Assembly (NCBI RefSeq): GCF_000011645.1
Contig: NC_006270.3
Location: forward strand, 2,353,501-2,417,500
Direction of reading: 5' to 3'
Source: Bacillus licheniformis DSM 13 = ATCC 14580
Lineage (GTDB): Bacteria; Bacillota; Bacilli; Bacillales; Bacillaceae
Length of the DNA stretch: 64,000 nt
Shown here piece by piece: positions 7,548 to 15,841 of the stretch (position 1 is the stretch's first letter; each line of letters begins with the position of its first letter). The notes beneath the pieces were generated by a model, which saw only the letters and a program-made list of their open reading frames with translations, ran no database searches and was not told the origin of the DNA. The position numbers and the translations under genes were made by a program.

Positions 7548-8858
7548 TTATTTTCTTGCTCTTGCGAAAATCCTGATTGGTGTTCCTTCAAATCCGAAGG
7601 CGTCGCGTATCCGGTTTTCCAAAAAGCGTTCGTAAGAAAAATGCATCAGCTCAGGGTCATTGACAAATACGACAAATGTCGGCGGCTTCACAGCCACTTG
7701 TGTCGCATAATAAATTTTTAACCGGTTTCCATTATGCGTCGGCGTCGGGTTCATAGCCACCGCATCCATAATGATATCATTAAGAATATTGGTCTGCACC
7801 CTCATCGAATGGTTTTCGCTCGCCGTCATGACCGCAGGCATCAGCGTATGGATGCGCTTTTTAGTCAAAGCGGACATAAACAAAACAGGCGCGTAGTCCA
7901 AAAATTGAAAGTGGTCTCTAACCTTTTCTTCAAATTCTTTCATCGTCCGCTCGTCTTTTTCGACTGCATCCCATTTGTTTACGACGATGACAACAGCTTT
8001 TCCTGCTTCATGCGCATAGCCGGCAATCCGCTTGTCCTGCTCAATAATGCCTTCTTCGCCGTCCAAGACGACGCAGACGACTTCTGAACGGTCGATCGCC
8101 TTTAAAGCTCGGAGGACGCTGTATTTTTCAGTTGCCTCATACACTTTCCCCTTTTTTCTCATCCCGGCTGTATCCACGATGACAAAGTCTCTTTGATTGT
8201 ATGTAAACCTCGTGTCAATGGCGTCGCGCGTCGTTCCCGCAATATTGCTGACGATAACGCGCTCTTCTCCAATCATGGCGTTTACAAGGGAGGATTTTCC
8301 GACGTTCGGCCGGCCGATGAGGCAAAATTGAACGACTTCATCCTCATACTTCGTCTCGGGTATGTTTTTAAAATGTTCGCTGACCGCGTCAAGCAGATCG
8401 CCGAGACCAAGGCCATGCGTCCCTGAAATCGGGAACGGCTCGCCAAAGCCGAGGGCATAAAAATCGTAAATGTTTGCTCTCATTTCAGGATTATCCACTT
8501 TATTAACCGCCAGAACGACGGGTTTTTTTGTACGGTATAAAATTTTTGCCACTTCTTCATCAGCGGCTGTGACGCCTTCGCGGCCGTTCGTCATGAAAAT
8601 AATCACATCTGCTTCTTCCATGGCGATCTCGGCCTGATGGCGAATCTGCGCCAAAAACGGCTCATCGCCGACTTCGATTCCGCCTGTATCAATCAGGTTG
8701 AAGTCGTGATTCAGCCACTCGGCAGAGCTGTATATCCGATCCCGCGTCACGCCAGGTGTATCTTCCACAATCGAAATTCTTTCGCCCGCGATCCTGTTAA
8801 AGATCGTGGACTTCCCCACATTGGGTCTTCCAACTATGGCTACGACAGGTTTTCCCAT
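7548..8858 (-). CDS. der: Ribosome-assembly double GTPase Der (EngA)
   Basis: Der has two tandem GTPase domains and a KH-like C-terminal domain and is needed for 50S subunit maturation. Both P-loops read GRPNVGKS, at residues 10-17 and about 183-190. Both domains carry DTxG switches (LIDTGG, IVDTAGM) and NKxD motifs (NKVD, NKWD). At 436 residues it is full length. It precedes gpsA; the start ATG 8858 follows AAAGGAAGGG. Confidence 0.98.
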   Translation of the reverse strand: MGKPVVAIVGRPNVGKSTIFNRIAGERISIVEDTPGVTRDRIYSSAEWLNHDFNLIDTGGIEVGDEPFLAQIRHQAEIAMEEADVIIFMTNGREGVTAADEEVAKILYRTKKPVVLAVNKVDNPEMRANIYDFYALGFGEPFPISGTHGLGLGDLLDAVSEHFKNIPETKYEDEVVQFCLIGRPNVGKSSLVNAMIGEERVIVSNIAGTTRDAIDTRFTYNQRDFVIVDTAGMRKKGKVYEATEKYSVLRALKAIDRSEVVCVVLDGEEGIIEQDKRIAGYAHEAGKAVVIVVNKWDAVEKDERTMKEFEEKVRDHFQFLDYAPVLFMSALTKKRIHTLMPAVMTASENHSMRVQTNILNDIIMDAVAMNPTPTHNGNRLKIYYATQVAVKPPTFVVFVNDPELMHFSYERFLENRIRDAFGFEGTPIRIFARARK

Positions 8859-8941
8859 AGTACCCTTCCTTTCAATTCAGTAAAGCTTTTCCATCTTTAA
8901 ATGAATGATCATTTGTTTCTCTTTTCAAAAAATCAGTTTGA

Positions 8942-8976
8942 AGAAAGAAACCCTTCTTATTCCATACAGAAGGGCT
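8942..8976 (-). terminator. Terminator after the YIEGIA-family operon
   Basis: The minus strand has CCCTTCT and AGAAGGG arms followed by TTTCTTTCTTC, 45 bp after the stop of the 64-residue gene. Confidence 0.7.
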
Positions 8977-9020
8977 TAACTCATATATTATATCAATTTC
9001 TAAAGAGATCACAACTGTAA

Positions 9021-9215
9021 TTAAAAATGTTTCACAATCAAATAAAGGTCATCTCCTATTCCGTGGGCGATTCCGTCGAGAATGGCTTCAAGGTTTTTGG
9101 CGTACGTGTTCATTTCCTCGGGGGTGTCGCAGAAAAATGCAGCCGTCCCGCCGATCACTCTGTCTCGCCTCGTTGTGACGACGGCGAGAATGAATTTTTC
9201 GATTGATTCGCTCAT
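9021..9215 (-). CDS. Small capping subunit for the YIEGIA protein
   Basis: A 64-residue soluble protein starting MSESIEKFILAVVTTRRDRV with a conserved GGTAAFFCDTPEEMN core. It matches the small family annotated as the capping complex subunit for YIEGIA proteins; the B. subtilis counterpart is, I believe, ypzH. Its ATG overlaps the stop of the membrane gene upstream (ATGA), which implies translational coupling and a complex. A role in spore envelope assembly is inferred from the partner. Confidence 0.7.
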   Translation of the reverse strand: MSESIEKFILAVVTTRRDRVIGGTAAFFCDTPEEMNTYAKNLEAILDGIAHGIGDDLYLIVKHF

Positions 9216-10111
9216 TTTATCACCTTGCTGTGCTTTTCTTTAATGAATTCCATCGGTACGCGGATGGCGTTTTCCAGCGTCGGAACATCGCCGATGACCC
9301 TGATCGCCGTCTCTTTGTCCTTGATGACCGGAAGGACAAAAACCGCGACCCGCCCGTCATTCAAATCCCTTTTCGCAAGCGGCGAAAGAGAGGGTTCTCC
9401 AGAATCTCGATACACGCCGAGCACATTTGAAACGTCAAATAAAATCGCTTGTCTTTGCCCGAGATTGGCAATCGTTACTGCGGAATTAAAATTTTTCGGC
9501 TTCAAAATAAACCCCATGCCGTGTTCCAAAATCAGCTTCCGCTTTTCGGGAAGCCCGATATTCATAATGTAAATATTGTCGACATAAAGTCCGGCCCCTT
9601 CAAAATGAGGCTTTTTATACTCTATATCGGCGATATCCTTAATAAAGCTTCCGGACATTAAGATTCTGCCCGCGATAAAACAGATCAAAGCAGCAGCAAG
9701 GCCTGCCCATACCGATGAAAACAGAATGTATGCGAGGGTCGTCAGGAGCGATGTAAAAATGACAATGTAATTCCTGCTTTCAAAGGCGATCGCGATTCCT
9801 TCGATATACGTGCTGCCTCTTGAAACGAGTTCATAGCCGTCAAGCTGCGTCAATGTTTCCCGTTCCATGTTCCGGACATCCCTGAATTGGGTTGCAGCCA
9901 GCGTTAAAAACGTAATCGCTGTATAATCCGATTTCAAGATTGACGGAATAATGATCGCGCCAATGCTGGCAGCGATCAAAGCCAGCGCAATATGTATCGT
10001 TTTCCCATGAAGATAAGTGGGGTACTGGCGGTAGTCGGTTCGGAGCATATATACTCTGACAACAATACCTGCGACAATTCCCAAGATGATCGGATAAGTA
10101 TATTGGCTCAT
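9212..10111 (-). CDS. seaA: YIEGIA-family membrane protein (SeaA/YphB-like)
   Basis: A 299-residue protein with an N-terminal membrane region of several helices (about residues 5-20, 40-75 and 110-150). The diagnostic YIEGIA motif follows a SRGST segment near residue 96, and a soluble C-terminal half is rich in beta-type sequence. The B. subtilis gene in this position, yphB, is known as seaA, a spore envelope assembly gene. It overlaps both neighbours by 4 bp (ATGA), so yphA, this gene and the small subunit form one tight operon. The biochemical function is not known to me. Confidence 0.75.
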   Translation of the reverse strand: MSQYTYPIILGIVAGIVVRVYMLRTDYRQYPTYLHGKTIHIALALIAASIGAIIIPSILKSDYTAITFLTLAATQFRDVRNMERETLTQLDGYELVSRGSTYIEGIAIAFESRNYIVIFTSLLTTLAYILFSSVWAGLAAALICFIAGRILMSGSFIKDIADIEYKKPHFEGAGLYVDNIYIMNIGLPEKRKLILEHGMGFILKPKNFNSAVTIANLGQRQAILFDVSNVLGVYRDSGEPSLSPLAKRDLNDGRVAVFVLPVIKDKETAIRVIGDVPTLENAIRVPMEFIKEKHSKVIK

Positions 10112-10710
10112 GACATTTTTGCTGCTCCTTTATTCAATCGCTTCAATTTATGATAGACTTGATGCATCAGCTGTTCATACTGGGATATTCCGTAAACGAG
10201 AACGATCCCCGCAGCGCACATTGACAGCCATGAATAACCGCCCGCTGCAATGTCTCCATAGAGCTTTCTGATGACGAATGTATACAAGAGCTCCCCCTGG
10301 CACATCCCGAGCACAAACACCCCGAGACGGACGGCGAAGCTTCTTTCAAAAGCTGCTGTCATGATGACAAACAAGATGATGATCAGCCATTCAGGCTTTA
10401 GGATAAACCAAACAGGGTCATATAATGCAAACAGAAACAAAAAACCGTAGGCGGACACCATCGAGAGATGAAGCAGCAGCCGCTTGACACTTTTATGAAG
10501 CCTCAAAAAACCGCACAGCATGAAGGCTCCGATATAAAACGACAAATAGGCGGCATTAAAATACATAAAGAGCCTGACCTGATACATACTTAAAATGATG
10601 TTGAGCAAAATAAATGCTGACGCATAAAAGCGAAACCTGTTTTTCTCGAGGATAAAAGTCGTCAGCACCCATAAAAACCACATTGACCAATAATAATAGA
10701 ATTCTTCCAT
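10108..10710 (-). CDS. yphA: YphA, multi-pass membrane protein
   Basis: A 200-residue, strongly hydrophobic protein with six or seven predicted helices. It begins MEEFYYYWSMWFLWVLTTF and ends in a short basic tail. No enzymatic motif is visible. It heads the three-gene YIEGIA operon with a 4-bp overlap, so a shared role in the developing spore is inferred. ATG 10710 follows TGGAGGACG. A sigma-G-like CATACTG lies at 10731-10737, but its -35 (GTTTA) and spacing are only moderate. Confidence 0.75.
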   Translation of the reverse strand: MEEFYYYWSMWFLWVLTTFILEKNRFRFYASAFILLNIILSMYQVRLFMYFNAAYLSFYIGAFMLCGFLRLHKSVKRLLLHLSMVSAYGFLFLFALYDPVWFILKPEWLIIILFVIMTAAFERSFAVRLGVFVLGMCQGELLYTFVIRKLYGDIAAGGYSWLSMCAAGIVLVYGISQYEQLMHQVYHKLKRLNKGAAKMS

Positions 10711-10782
10711 ATGTTTTCGTCCTCCATTTTCAGTATGGAGCGACTTAAGATTTTTTAAACGTGCGATAAGGAGGGAACAGCG

Positions 10783-10914
10783 TTGGGAAAAGACAGACAG
10801 GAAAAGAAGCTGAAACAGCAGAAGCGAACCGAATCGGACCGTGACCAGTCGATCAGCTACAATGGCGCCGCCTCTCTCGAAAGTGCGGAGGACGCGCGCA
10901 AGCGAAACCCGTAA
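10783..10914 (+). CDS. ypzI: YpzI-family small charged protein
   Basis: A 43-residue, very hydrophilic protein beginning MGKDRQEKKLKQQ, rich in Lys, Arg, Asp and Ser, without hydrophobic segments. It starts at TTG 10783 after AAGGAGGG with a 7-bp spacer. It corresponds to the YpzI family found at the same site in B. subtilis, divergent from yphA and convergent with fni. Function unknown. Confidence 0.7.
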   Translation: MGKDRQEKKLKQQKRTESDRDQSISYNGAASLESAEDARKRNP

Positions 10915-10945
10915 AAAAACCGGCTCAAGAGAAGCCGGTTTTTTT
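10914..10945. terminator. Bidirectional terminator between ypzI and fni
   Basis: The arms AACCGGCT and AGCCGGTT around a 7-nt loop are flanked by A7 and T7, so the hairpin can end both convergent transcripts. It overlaps the last bases of each gene. Confidence 0.9.
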
Positions 10946-11993
10946 AACGCATGCTGTAAACAAAGGGGTCAACACCCCTCGCTTTCAGCCAATGATATGT
11001 ATCGCCCTTGATGACGAGCGGCGCTTTTTTCAACTGTTCAATCGTCCTGCAACCCAAGACGGTCATAATTCTTTTGAAATCTTCTATCAGGCTCTCGATT
11101 TCGGCGGCTAACGCCTCTTCTCCCGAAGCTGTCAGCACCTTGAGAAAATAGCCTGCCATCCCAGCCGCAGACGCGCCCAGCGCTATCGATTTGGCCAAAT
11201 CAAGGGCATCTTGTATGCCGCCGGATGCGATAATCGGCCGATCGCCGGATATCGAACTGACTTCGGCCAGGCTGGCTGCTGTCGATATGCCCCATTGATC
11301 GAAAAACTCAACTGCTTTATCCCTGCGCAAATTTTCGATTTTCGAAAAATTCGTTCCCCCGAAACCGCCGACATCGATCGCCTGAACGCCGACGTTAAAA
11401 AGCCGGGCCGCGGTATCCCTGCTCATCCCAAAGCCAACCTCTTTTACGGCGACTGGTACGCTGACACTCCGGCAGATGTCTTCAATCCGGCGCAGGCGTC
11501 CTGTAAAATTGCGGTCGCCTTCAGGCATGACGATTTCCTGAATCACATTGAGGTGAATTTGAAGCATATCGGCTTCAATCATGTCGACCGCCCGCTTGGC
11601 CTGTTCCACTGTCGCTTCGCTCCCCAAATTGGCGAATACAAGCCCCTTCATATTTTCTTTTCTGACGATCTCGTATGAAGGTCGCTCATCGGGATCTTTC
11701 AAAGCGGACATTTGCGAGCCGACAGCGACCGGTATGCCTGTTTGTGCAGCCGCCCTCGCCAAAGCCCTGTTGATCTCAAACGTCGCCTTCCCGCCTCCGC
11801 CTGTCATCGCATTGATAAAAATAGGCGAACTTAAAAACAGTTCGCCTATTTTGGTTGAAGTATCAACTTGTGACAATTCCGTTTCCGGAAGGCTGACGTG
11901 AACAAATGTGATATCATCAAGCCCGGTCTGACGTTTCTGTCCGGTGGACAGGGCATGATCAATGTGTTCTTTTTTTCTTTTTGCTCGCGTCAC
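10944..11993 (-). CDS. fni: Type 2 isopentenyl-diphosphate isomerase
   Basis: This FMN- and NADPH-dependent enzyme interconverts IPP and DMAPP for menaquinone, undecaprenyl phosphate and other isoprenoids. The 349-residue protein shows FMN TIM-barrel motifs NAMTGGGGKATFEIN, AVGSQMSALKDP, QIHLNVIQEIVMPEGDR and GGFGGTNFSKIENLRR. The start chosen is GTG 11993, giving MTRAKRKKEHIDHAL like B. subtilis. Upstream in-frame TTG and ATG codons would add up to four residues. It lies 15 bp after ypfD. Confidence 0.95.
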   Translation of the reverse strand: MTRAKRKKEHIDHALSTGQKRQTGLDDITFVHVSLPETELSQVDTSTKIGELFLSSPIFINAMTGGGGKATFEINRALARAAAQTGIPVAVGSQMSALKDPDERPSYEIVRKENMKGLVFANLGSEATVEQAKRAVDMIEADMLQIHLNVIQEIVMPEGDRNFTGRLRRIEDICRSVSVPVAVKEVGFGMSRDTAARLFNVGVQAIDVGGFGGTNFSKIENLRRDKAVEFFDQWGISTAASLAEVSSISGDRPIIASGGIQDALDLAKSIALGASAAGMAGYFLKVLTASGEEALAAEIESLIEDFKRIMTVLGCRTIEQLKKAPLVIKGDTYHWLKARGVDPFVYSMR

Positions 11994-12008
11994 CATCATC
12001 ACCAAATT

Positions 12009-13157
12009 TTACTTTAATTTATTCAGTTTGTCTCCGATCATTTCACCGAGCTGGAACCCTGAAGACTCTTCCTTCGCCTGGTACTGACGGTAATCTTCCT
12101 GCTCTGCTTTATCGGTGTTTTCTTCAAGCTCTTTCATGCTTAAAGAAATGCGCTCTTCCTCTTCATTGACATCAAGCACTTTCACTTTTACGTCCTGGCC
12201 TTCCTCAAGCACTTCATGAGGCGTTCCGATGTGTTTGTTGGAGATTTGCGAAATGTGGACGAGGCCTTCAACTCCAGGAAGCACTTCGACAAATGCACCG
12301 AAGCTCACCAAGCGCTGAACTTTTCCGTCCAATACGTCTCCAGGCTTCACCTTTTCACCGATGTTGGACCAAGGTCCAGGAAGCGTTTCTTTGATCGATA
12401 GCGAAATTCGTTCATTGTCGCGGTCGACGGACAGCACTTTGACTTTGACATCCTGGCCTTCTTCGACGACGTCCGACGGTTTTTCAACGTGTGAATGCGA
12501 GAGCTGGGAGATGTGAACAAGACCGTCAATGCCGCCGATGTCAACGAAAGCACCGAAGTCTGTCAGGCGCTGTACTTTTCCTTCAAGCACCTGTCCGGCT
12601 TCCAGCGTTTGAAGAAATTCTTGTTTTCTTTCTGACTGCTCTTTTTCTACAACCGCACGGTGTGATAAAATCACGCGGTTTTTATCTCTGTCAAGTTCAA
12701 CGACGATTAAAGTAAGCGTCTTTCCTTTATAATCTGTAAAATCTTCGACAAAATGCGCCTCTACAAGCGATGCGGGAATGAATCCGCGCACGCCGATATC
12801 GACGACCAGACCGCCTTTAACGACGTCTTTTACTTCGGCTTCAAACACTTCTTTTGACTCAAACTTTTTCTCTAGGTCTTCCCAAGCGCGGTCTGCATCA
12901 ACAGCACGTTTTGATAAAATCAATGCATCGTCTTCCACTTTTGTCACTTTTAATTCAAGCTCATCGTCAACATTGACGACATCTGATGCTTTTTCAACAT
13001 GAAGACTTGATAATTCACTGATTGGGATAATTCCGGTTTGCTTGCAGTTGGGGATGTCAACATCGACATGCTTGTCCTCAACTTTCGTTACAATACCTTT
13101 CACCACATCTCCAACCTCTGGTACTTGAACATCAATTTGATTCATTTCCTCTGTCAT
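12009..13157 (-). CDS. ypfD: S1-domain RNA-binding protein YpfD
   Basis: A 382-residue protein built of four S1 OB-fold repeats, each opening with a GxVVKGIV/GKVQRLTDFGAFV-type segment and ending in an RISLS motif. It resembles ribosomal protein S1 but is shorter than the six-repeat E. coli protein. It is annotated as 30S ribosomal protein S1 homologue; in Bacillus it is dispensable and not a stable ribosome component. ATG 13157 follows AAGGAGGTTATTGA. It shares the neighbourhood with cmk, as S1 does in many bacteria. Confidence 0.93.
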   Translation of the reverse strand: MTEEMNQIDVQVPEVGDVVKGIVTKVEDKHVDVDIPNCKQTGIIPISELSSLHVEKASDVVNVDDELELKVTKVEDDALILSKRAVDADRAWEDLEKKFESKEVFEAEVKDVVKGGLVVDIGVRGFIPASLVEAHFVEDFTDYKGKTLTLIVVELDRDKNRVILSHRAVVEKEQSERKQEFLQTLEAGQVLEGKVQRLTDFGAFVDIGGIDGLVHISQLSHSHVEKPSDVVEEGQDVKVKVLSVDRDNERISLSIKETLPGPWSNIGEKVKPGDVLDGKVQRLVSFGAFVEVLPGVEGLVHISQISNKHIGTPHEVLEEGQDVKVKVLDVNEEEERISLSMKELEENTDKAEQEDYRQYQAKEESSGFQLGEMIGDKLNKLK

Positions 13158-13374
13158 TTCAATAACCTCCTTGGTCCAAACCTACACAGCTTTTGTAAAA
13201 ACGGTTATTCCGGACGAAATGATATCCGCTCCGGACAGCCGATATGTATTAAAGAACCATTCAAAAATGGATATTTGAATGTTCTAAAACATGATTTATT
13301 ATTACTAACTTCTAATAAAAGCCTGTGTTTGTCAAGTCAAAACATGCAGACAATAAGTAATTTGCCCGGATTTT
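13158..13374 (-). other. 217-nt leader region of ypfD with two hairpins
   Basis: The gap between cmk and ypfD has no gene. On the minus strand it holds TTGACA (no good -10 17 bp on), then an imperfect stem GAACATTCAAA / TTTGAATGGTTC. A second stem is made by two TCCGGA hexamers 15 nt apart, close to the ribosome site. An RNA-structured leader with autoregulation is possible but unproven. Confidence 0.4.
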
Positions 13375-14055
13375 TTATTTTTGAGCCTTTTTGTCTACAA
13401 TCTGCAGAATTTTTTCGGCCACTTCATCGATCGTCAATGAAGTCGTGTCGATTTCAAGCGCATCGTCCGCTTTTTTCAACGGGGAAATCTCGCGCTCTGA
13501 ATCGAGTTTGTCACGGCGCCTGATTTCTTCTGCAAGCGTTTCATAATTTACATTGTACCCTTTTTTGACGTTTTCTTCAAAGCGGCGTTTTGCCCGCTCC
13601 TCGACGGACGCCAAGAGAAATATTTTCACTTCCGCATTCGGGAGAACGTGGGTTCCGATGTCGCGGCCGTCCATGACGACTCCGCCTTTTTCAGCCAGCT
13701 GCTGCTGCCTTTTCGTCATTTCTTCGCGGATCCCGGCGTATTTGGCGACGATGGAGACTTGGTTGCTCACGCTATCCGTGCGGATCGCCTCTGTTACATC
13801 TTCGCCTGCGATATAAACCTTCTGCTCTCCTTCAGGCGAAACCGTGAGATCGATGGCAGATTCTTTTAACAAGGCCGTCAGCGCCGCTTCGTCGTTTAAA
13901 TCAACGCCCTTTTCCAGCGCTAGATACGTAATCGCCCTGTACATGGCACCCGTATCAATATAAATATACGACTTTTTTCTGGCCACGATTTTCGCCACGG
14001 TGCTTTTTCCGGCTGCCGCAGGGCCGTCTATTGCAATGCATAATTTCTTTTCCAT
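13375..14055 (-). CDS. cmk: Cytidylate kinase
   Basis: Cmk phosphorylates CMP and dCMP with ATP, recycling pyrimidines from phospholipid and wall-polymer synthesis. The 226-residue product has the P-loop GPAAAGKST at residues 11-19 and the CMP-binding IDTGAMYRAITY. The DGRDIGTHVLPNAEVKIFL motif and the long NMP-domain insert typical of CMP kinases are also present. ATG 14055 follows AAGGAGAGG; the upstream in-frame ATG at 14100 lacks a ribosome site. It lies 79 bp after ypfB. Confidence 0.96.
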   Translation of the reverse strand: MEKKLCIAIDGPAAAGKSTVAKIVARKKSYIYIDTGAMYRAITYLALEKGVDLNDEAALTALLKESAIDLTVSPEGEQKVYIAGEDVTEAIRTDSVSNQVSIVAKYAGIREEMTKRQQQLAEKGGVVMDGRDIGTHVLPNAEVKIFLLASVEERAKRRFEENVKKGYNVNYETLAEEIRRRDKLDSEREISPLKKADDALEIDTTSLTIDEVAEKILQIVDKKAQK

Positions 14056-14134
14056 AATTCCTCTCCTTGCTATCTGGTACTCCTTATAGGATTGTATCAT
14101 GTATTAGGCGAAAAAGGGGAGATTTTAGCGTGAA

Positions 14135-14311
14135 TTACGGCTTAAATGTCTCGATCCATTCGCCGATTTTCATGTTGTTCACGCCTTCATACTGCACGAC
14201 CTTTGACAGATAAGGCTCAGCCTTGGAGAAATGAAAAAGAAGCTGCACGCTGATTAAAATGACCGTCTGTACGACGAGTATCTTAAATAATAACCGTTCG
14301 ATTGTTTTCAT
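14135..14311 (-). CDS. ypfB: YpfB, small membrane-anchored protein (DUF5359)
   Basis: A 58-residue protein with one N-terminal helix (about residues 7-27, LLFKILVVQTVILISVQLL) and a short polar tail ending ETFKP. ATG 14311 follows GGAGGAATAAT. It is in the same place as B. subtilis ypfB, upstream of cmk. In B. subtilis the c-di-GMP receptor gene ypfA precedes it; here only 161 bp separate it from ypeB. Function unknown. Confidence 0.75.
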   Translation of the reverse strand: MKTIERLLFKILVVQTVILISVQLLFHFSKAEPYLSKVVQYEGVNNMKIGEWIETFKP

Positions 14312-14387
14312 ATTATTCCTCCGCTGCCCGGAAAATTTATGGCCCCGGGCATTTTCAATTTACCGGCGGACGTTCCGCCCATATGTT

Positions 14388-14418
14388 CAGTATGGAAATG
14401 TTTAGGGCGAATTATTCC
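14388..14418 (-). promoter_or_regulatory. Sigma-G-like promoter before ypfB
   Basis: Minus strand: GGAATA (14413-14418, matching GHATR in the last five bases), an 18-bp spacer, CATACTG (14388-14394, one base off CATnMTA). It lies downstream of the sleB-ypeB terminator and 77 bp before ypfB. A GGCGGA/TCCGCC hairpin lies between. Confidence 0.3.
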
Positions 14419-14425
14419 GAATGCT

Positions 14426-14456
14426 AAAAAGGAAAAGGCATGTTATCGCCTTTTCC
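14426..14456 (-). terminator. sleB-ypeB terminator
   Basis: The stem GGAAAAGGC / GCCTTTTCC with an 8-nt loop is followed on the minus strand by TTTTTA, 16 bp after the ypeB stop. Confidence 0.85.
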
Positions 14457-14472
14457 CTTTGATCTATCGTTT

Positions 14473-15825
14473 TTACAAGTCGTTGTATATCGGTTCTGCG
14501 CTTTTCATTTTCTGAACCTTCTCTTCCGTGCCGTCATTGGCATTGATGAACATGCGGAATGTATCGTTTTCAATCGTGCCGAGAATTTCGTAGCAGAGCA
14601 CTTCTTGCGAAAGCTCGTTCGTGACTAAAGCAAGGCGCGTCTCCTGAACTTTTACGTTGGGATTCAGGCTTGCTTTCGCTTTTTCAGGCGTTAGTTTGGG
14701 CTTCGGCAAGTCTCTTTTTTTATGGGAGATTAAGAAATCCTTTGCATTAAACCCGGTAATCTCGCCGTCGTCAAGCGCGACCTTGATGCGGATGCTGTCC
14801 GGATAGAGCCAGACATCGTCCTGGACCGGAACAAATGAAAACACCCCGACGCCGTCGTATTGCGAGCTTTCATCCATCTTCAGGTCTTCCGTTTTATAGC
14901 CGTTTTTTTTCAAAAATTGAAGGGCTTTGTTTGACGCATCGTTTAAGCTGATTTTTTCATCTTTAATTTTTTTGTTTTGAATCAGATAAACCGGATATCC
15001 GCCTTTTTCGGTAATGTCCATATAAATATCCGCTTTTTGATCAGGGTCCTGCATACTGATGCTGTATACATCCCTGTTCGTTTTCTTGCCGCTTTTCGAT
15101 ACTTTGATATTGTAATTTTTGTCCTGGGCGAATTTTTGGGCAATCTTGCGCGCTTCTTTTTCGGTTATTCTTTTGCCTTGTAAATGGTCGTACCCTTGCT
15201 GCTCTTTTTTCGTGTTCGTCATCTCTGTCGCGCCTAAATCCGTATCCGAAAATGCACTTGCGCTTTTTTCAACGGTTTTAAAGCCATTAATAATCTTATT
15301 GTCGCTTTGTTTTTGGCCGGACGCGAGCGCAAGTTCTACATCCATCCATCTCAAATTTTTGTCAATAATCAAATGCTGGACATTACGCAGTTCATTTTGT
15401 ATATCCTTTGAATTTTCATATAGCTGATTTAAAGAAGCGTACTCTTTTTTATTGAGCGGCTCTTTGTCAAGATCGCGCACGGCTGCTTTGTAGCTGAAAT
15501 CTCCGACCTTTGCCAAAAACTCTTCGGTCTTGTTAAACGGCATTAAGGTCAGCGGCAGCTGGCTGACATTGTTATGCGCTTCAGAAGTCGTTTTCCAGAC
15601 TTCCGCCAAAGCGGGAGACAGCGTTTTTTTGCTGTTCATCGCAAGCGTGCTCCCGATTTTATCATGCAGCTGATCCACCTGATAAGTTAAGTCGTGAAAT
15701 GCCCTTTGATAGTTGTTTTCGGCATGAAGCAAAACGGCGTCTTTCTCCTGATGTTCTTTATAGCCCCAATAGCTTGTTCCGACGATGGCGACACCTAAAA
15801 GGGCGATTAAAATTCCTCTGATCAT
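14473..15825 (-). CDS. ypeB: Germination protein YpeB
   Basis: YpeB stabilises and localises the cortex-lytic enzyme SleB in dormant spores. The 450-residue protein has an N-terminal membrane anchor (residues 2-20), an alpha-helical half, and a C-terminal half with PepSY-type repeats containing GKRITEKEARKIAQKFA. Length equals B. subtilis. It is second in the sleB-ypeB operon, 16 bp after sleB, and in B. subtilis is transcribed by sigma-G in the forespore. Confidence 0.96.
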   Translation of the reverse strand: MIRGILIALLGVAIVGTSYWGYKEHQEKDAVLLHAENNYQRAFHDLTYQVDQLHDKIGSTLAMNSKKTLSPALAEVWKTTSEAHNNVSQLPLTLMPFNKTEEFLAKVGDFSYKAAVRDLDKEPLNKKEYASLNQLYENSKDIQNELRNVQHLIIDKNLRWMDVELALASGQKQSDNKIINGFKTVEKSASAFSDTDLGATEMTNTKKEQQGYDHLQGKRITEKEARKIAQKFAQDKNYNIKVSKSGKKTNRDVYSISMQDPDQKADIYMDITEKGGYPVYLIQNKKIKDEKISLNDASNKALQFLKKNGYKTEDLKMDESSQYDGVGVFSFVPVQDDVWLYPDSIRIKVALDDGEITGFNAKDFLISHKKRDLPKPKLTPEKAKASLNPNVKVQETRLALVTNELSQEVLCYEILGTIENDTFRMFINANDGTEEKVQKMKSAEPIYNDL

Positions 15826-15841
15826 TTATAGCACCTCGCTT

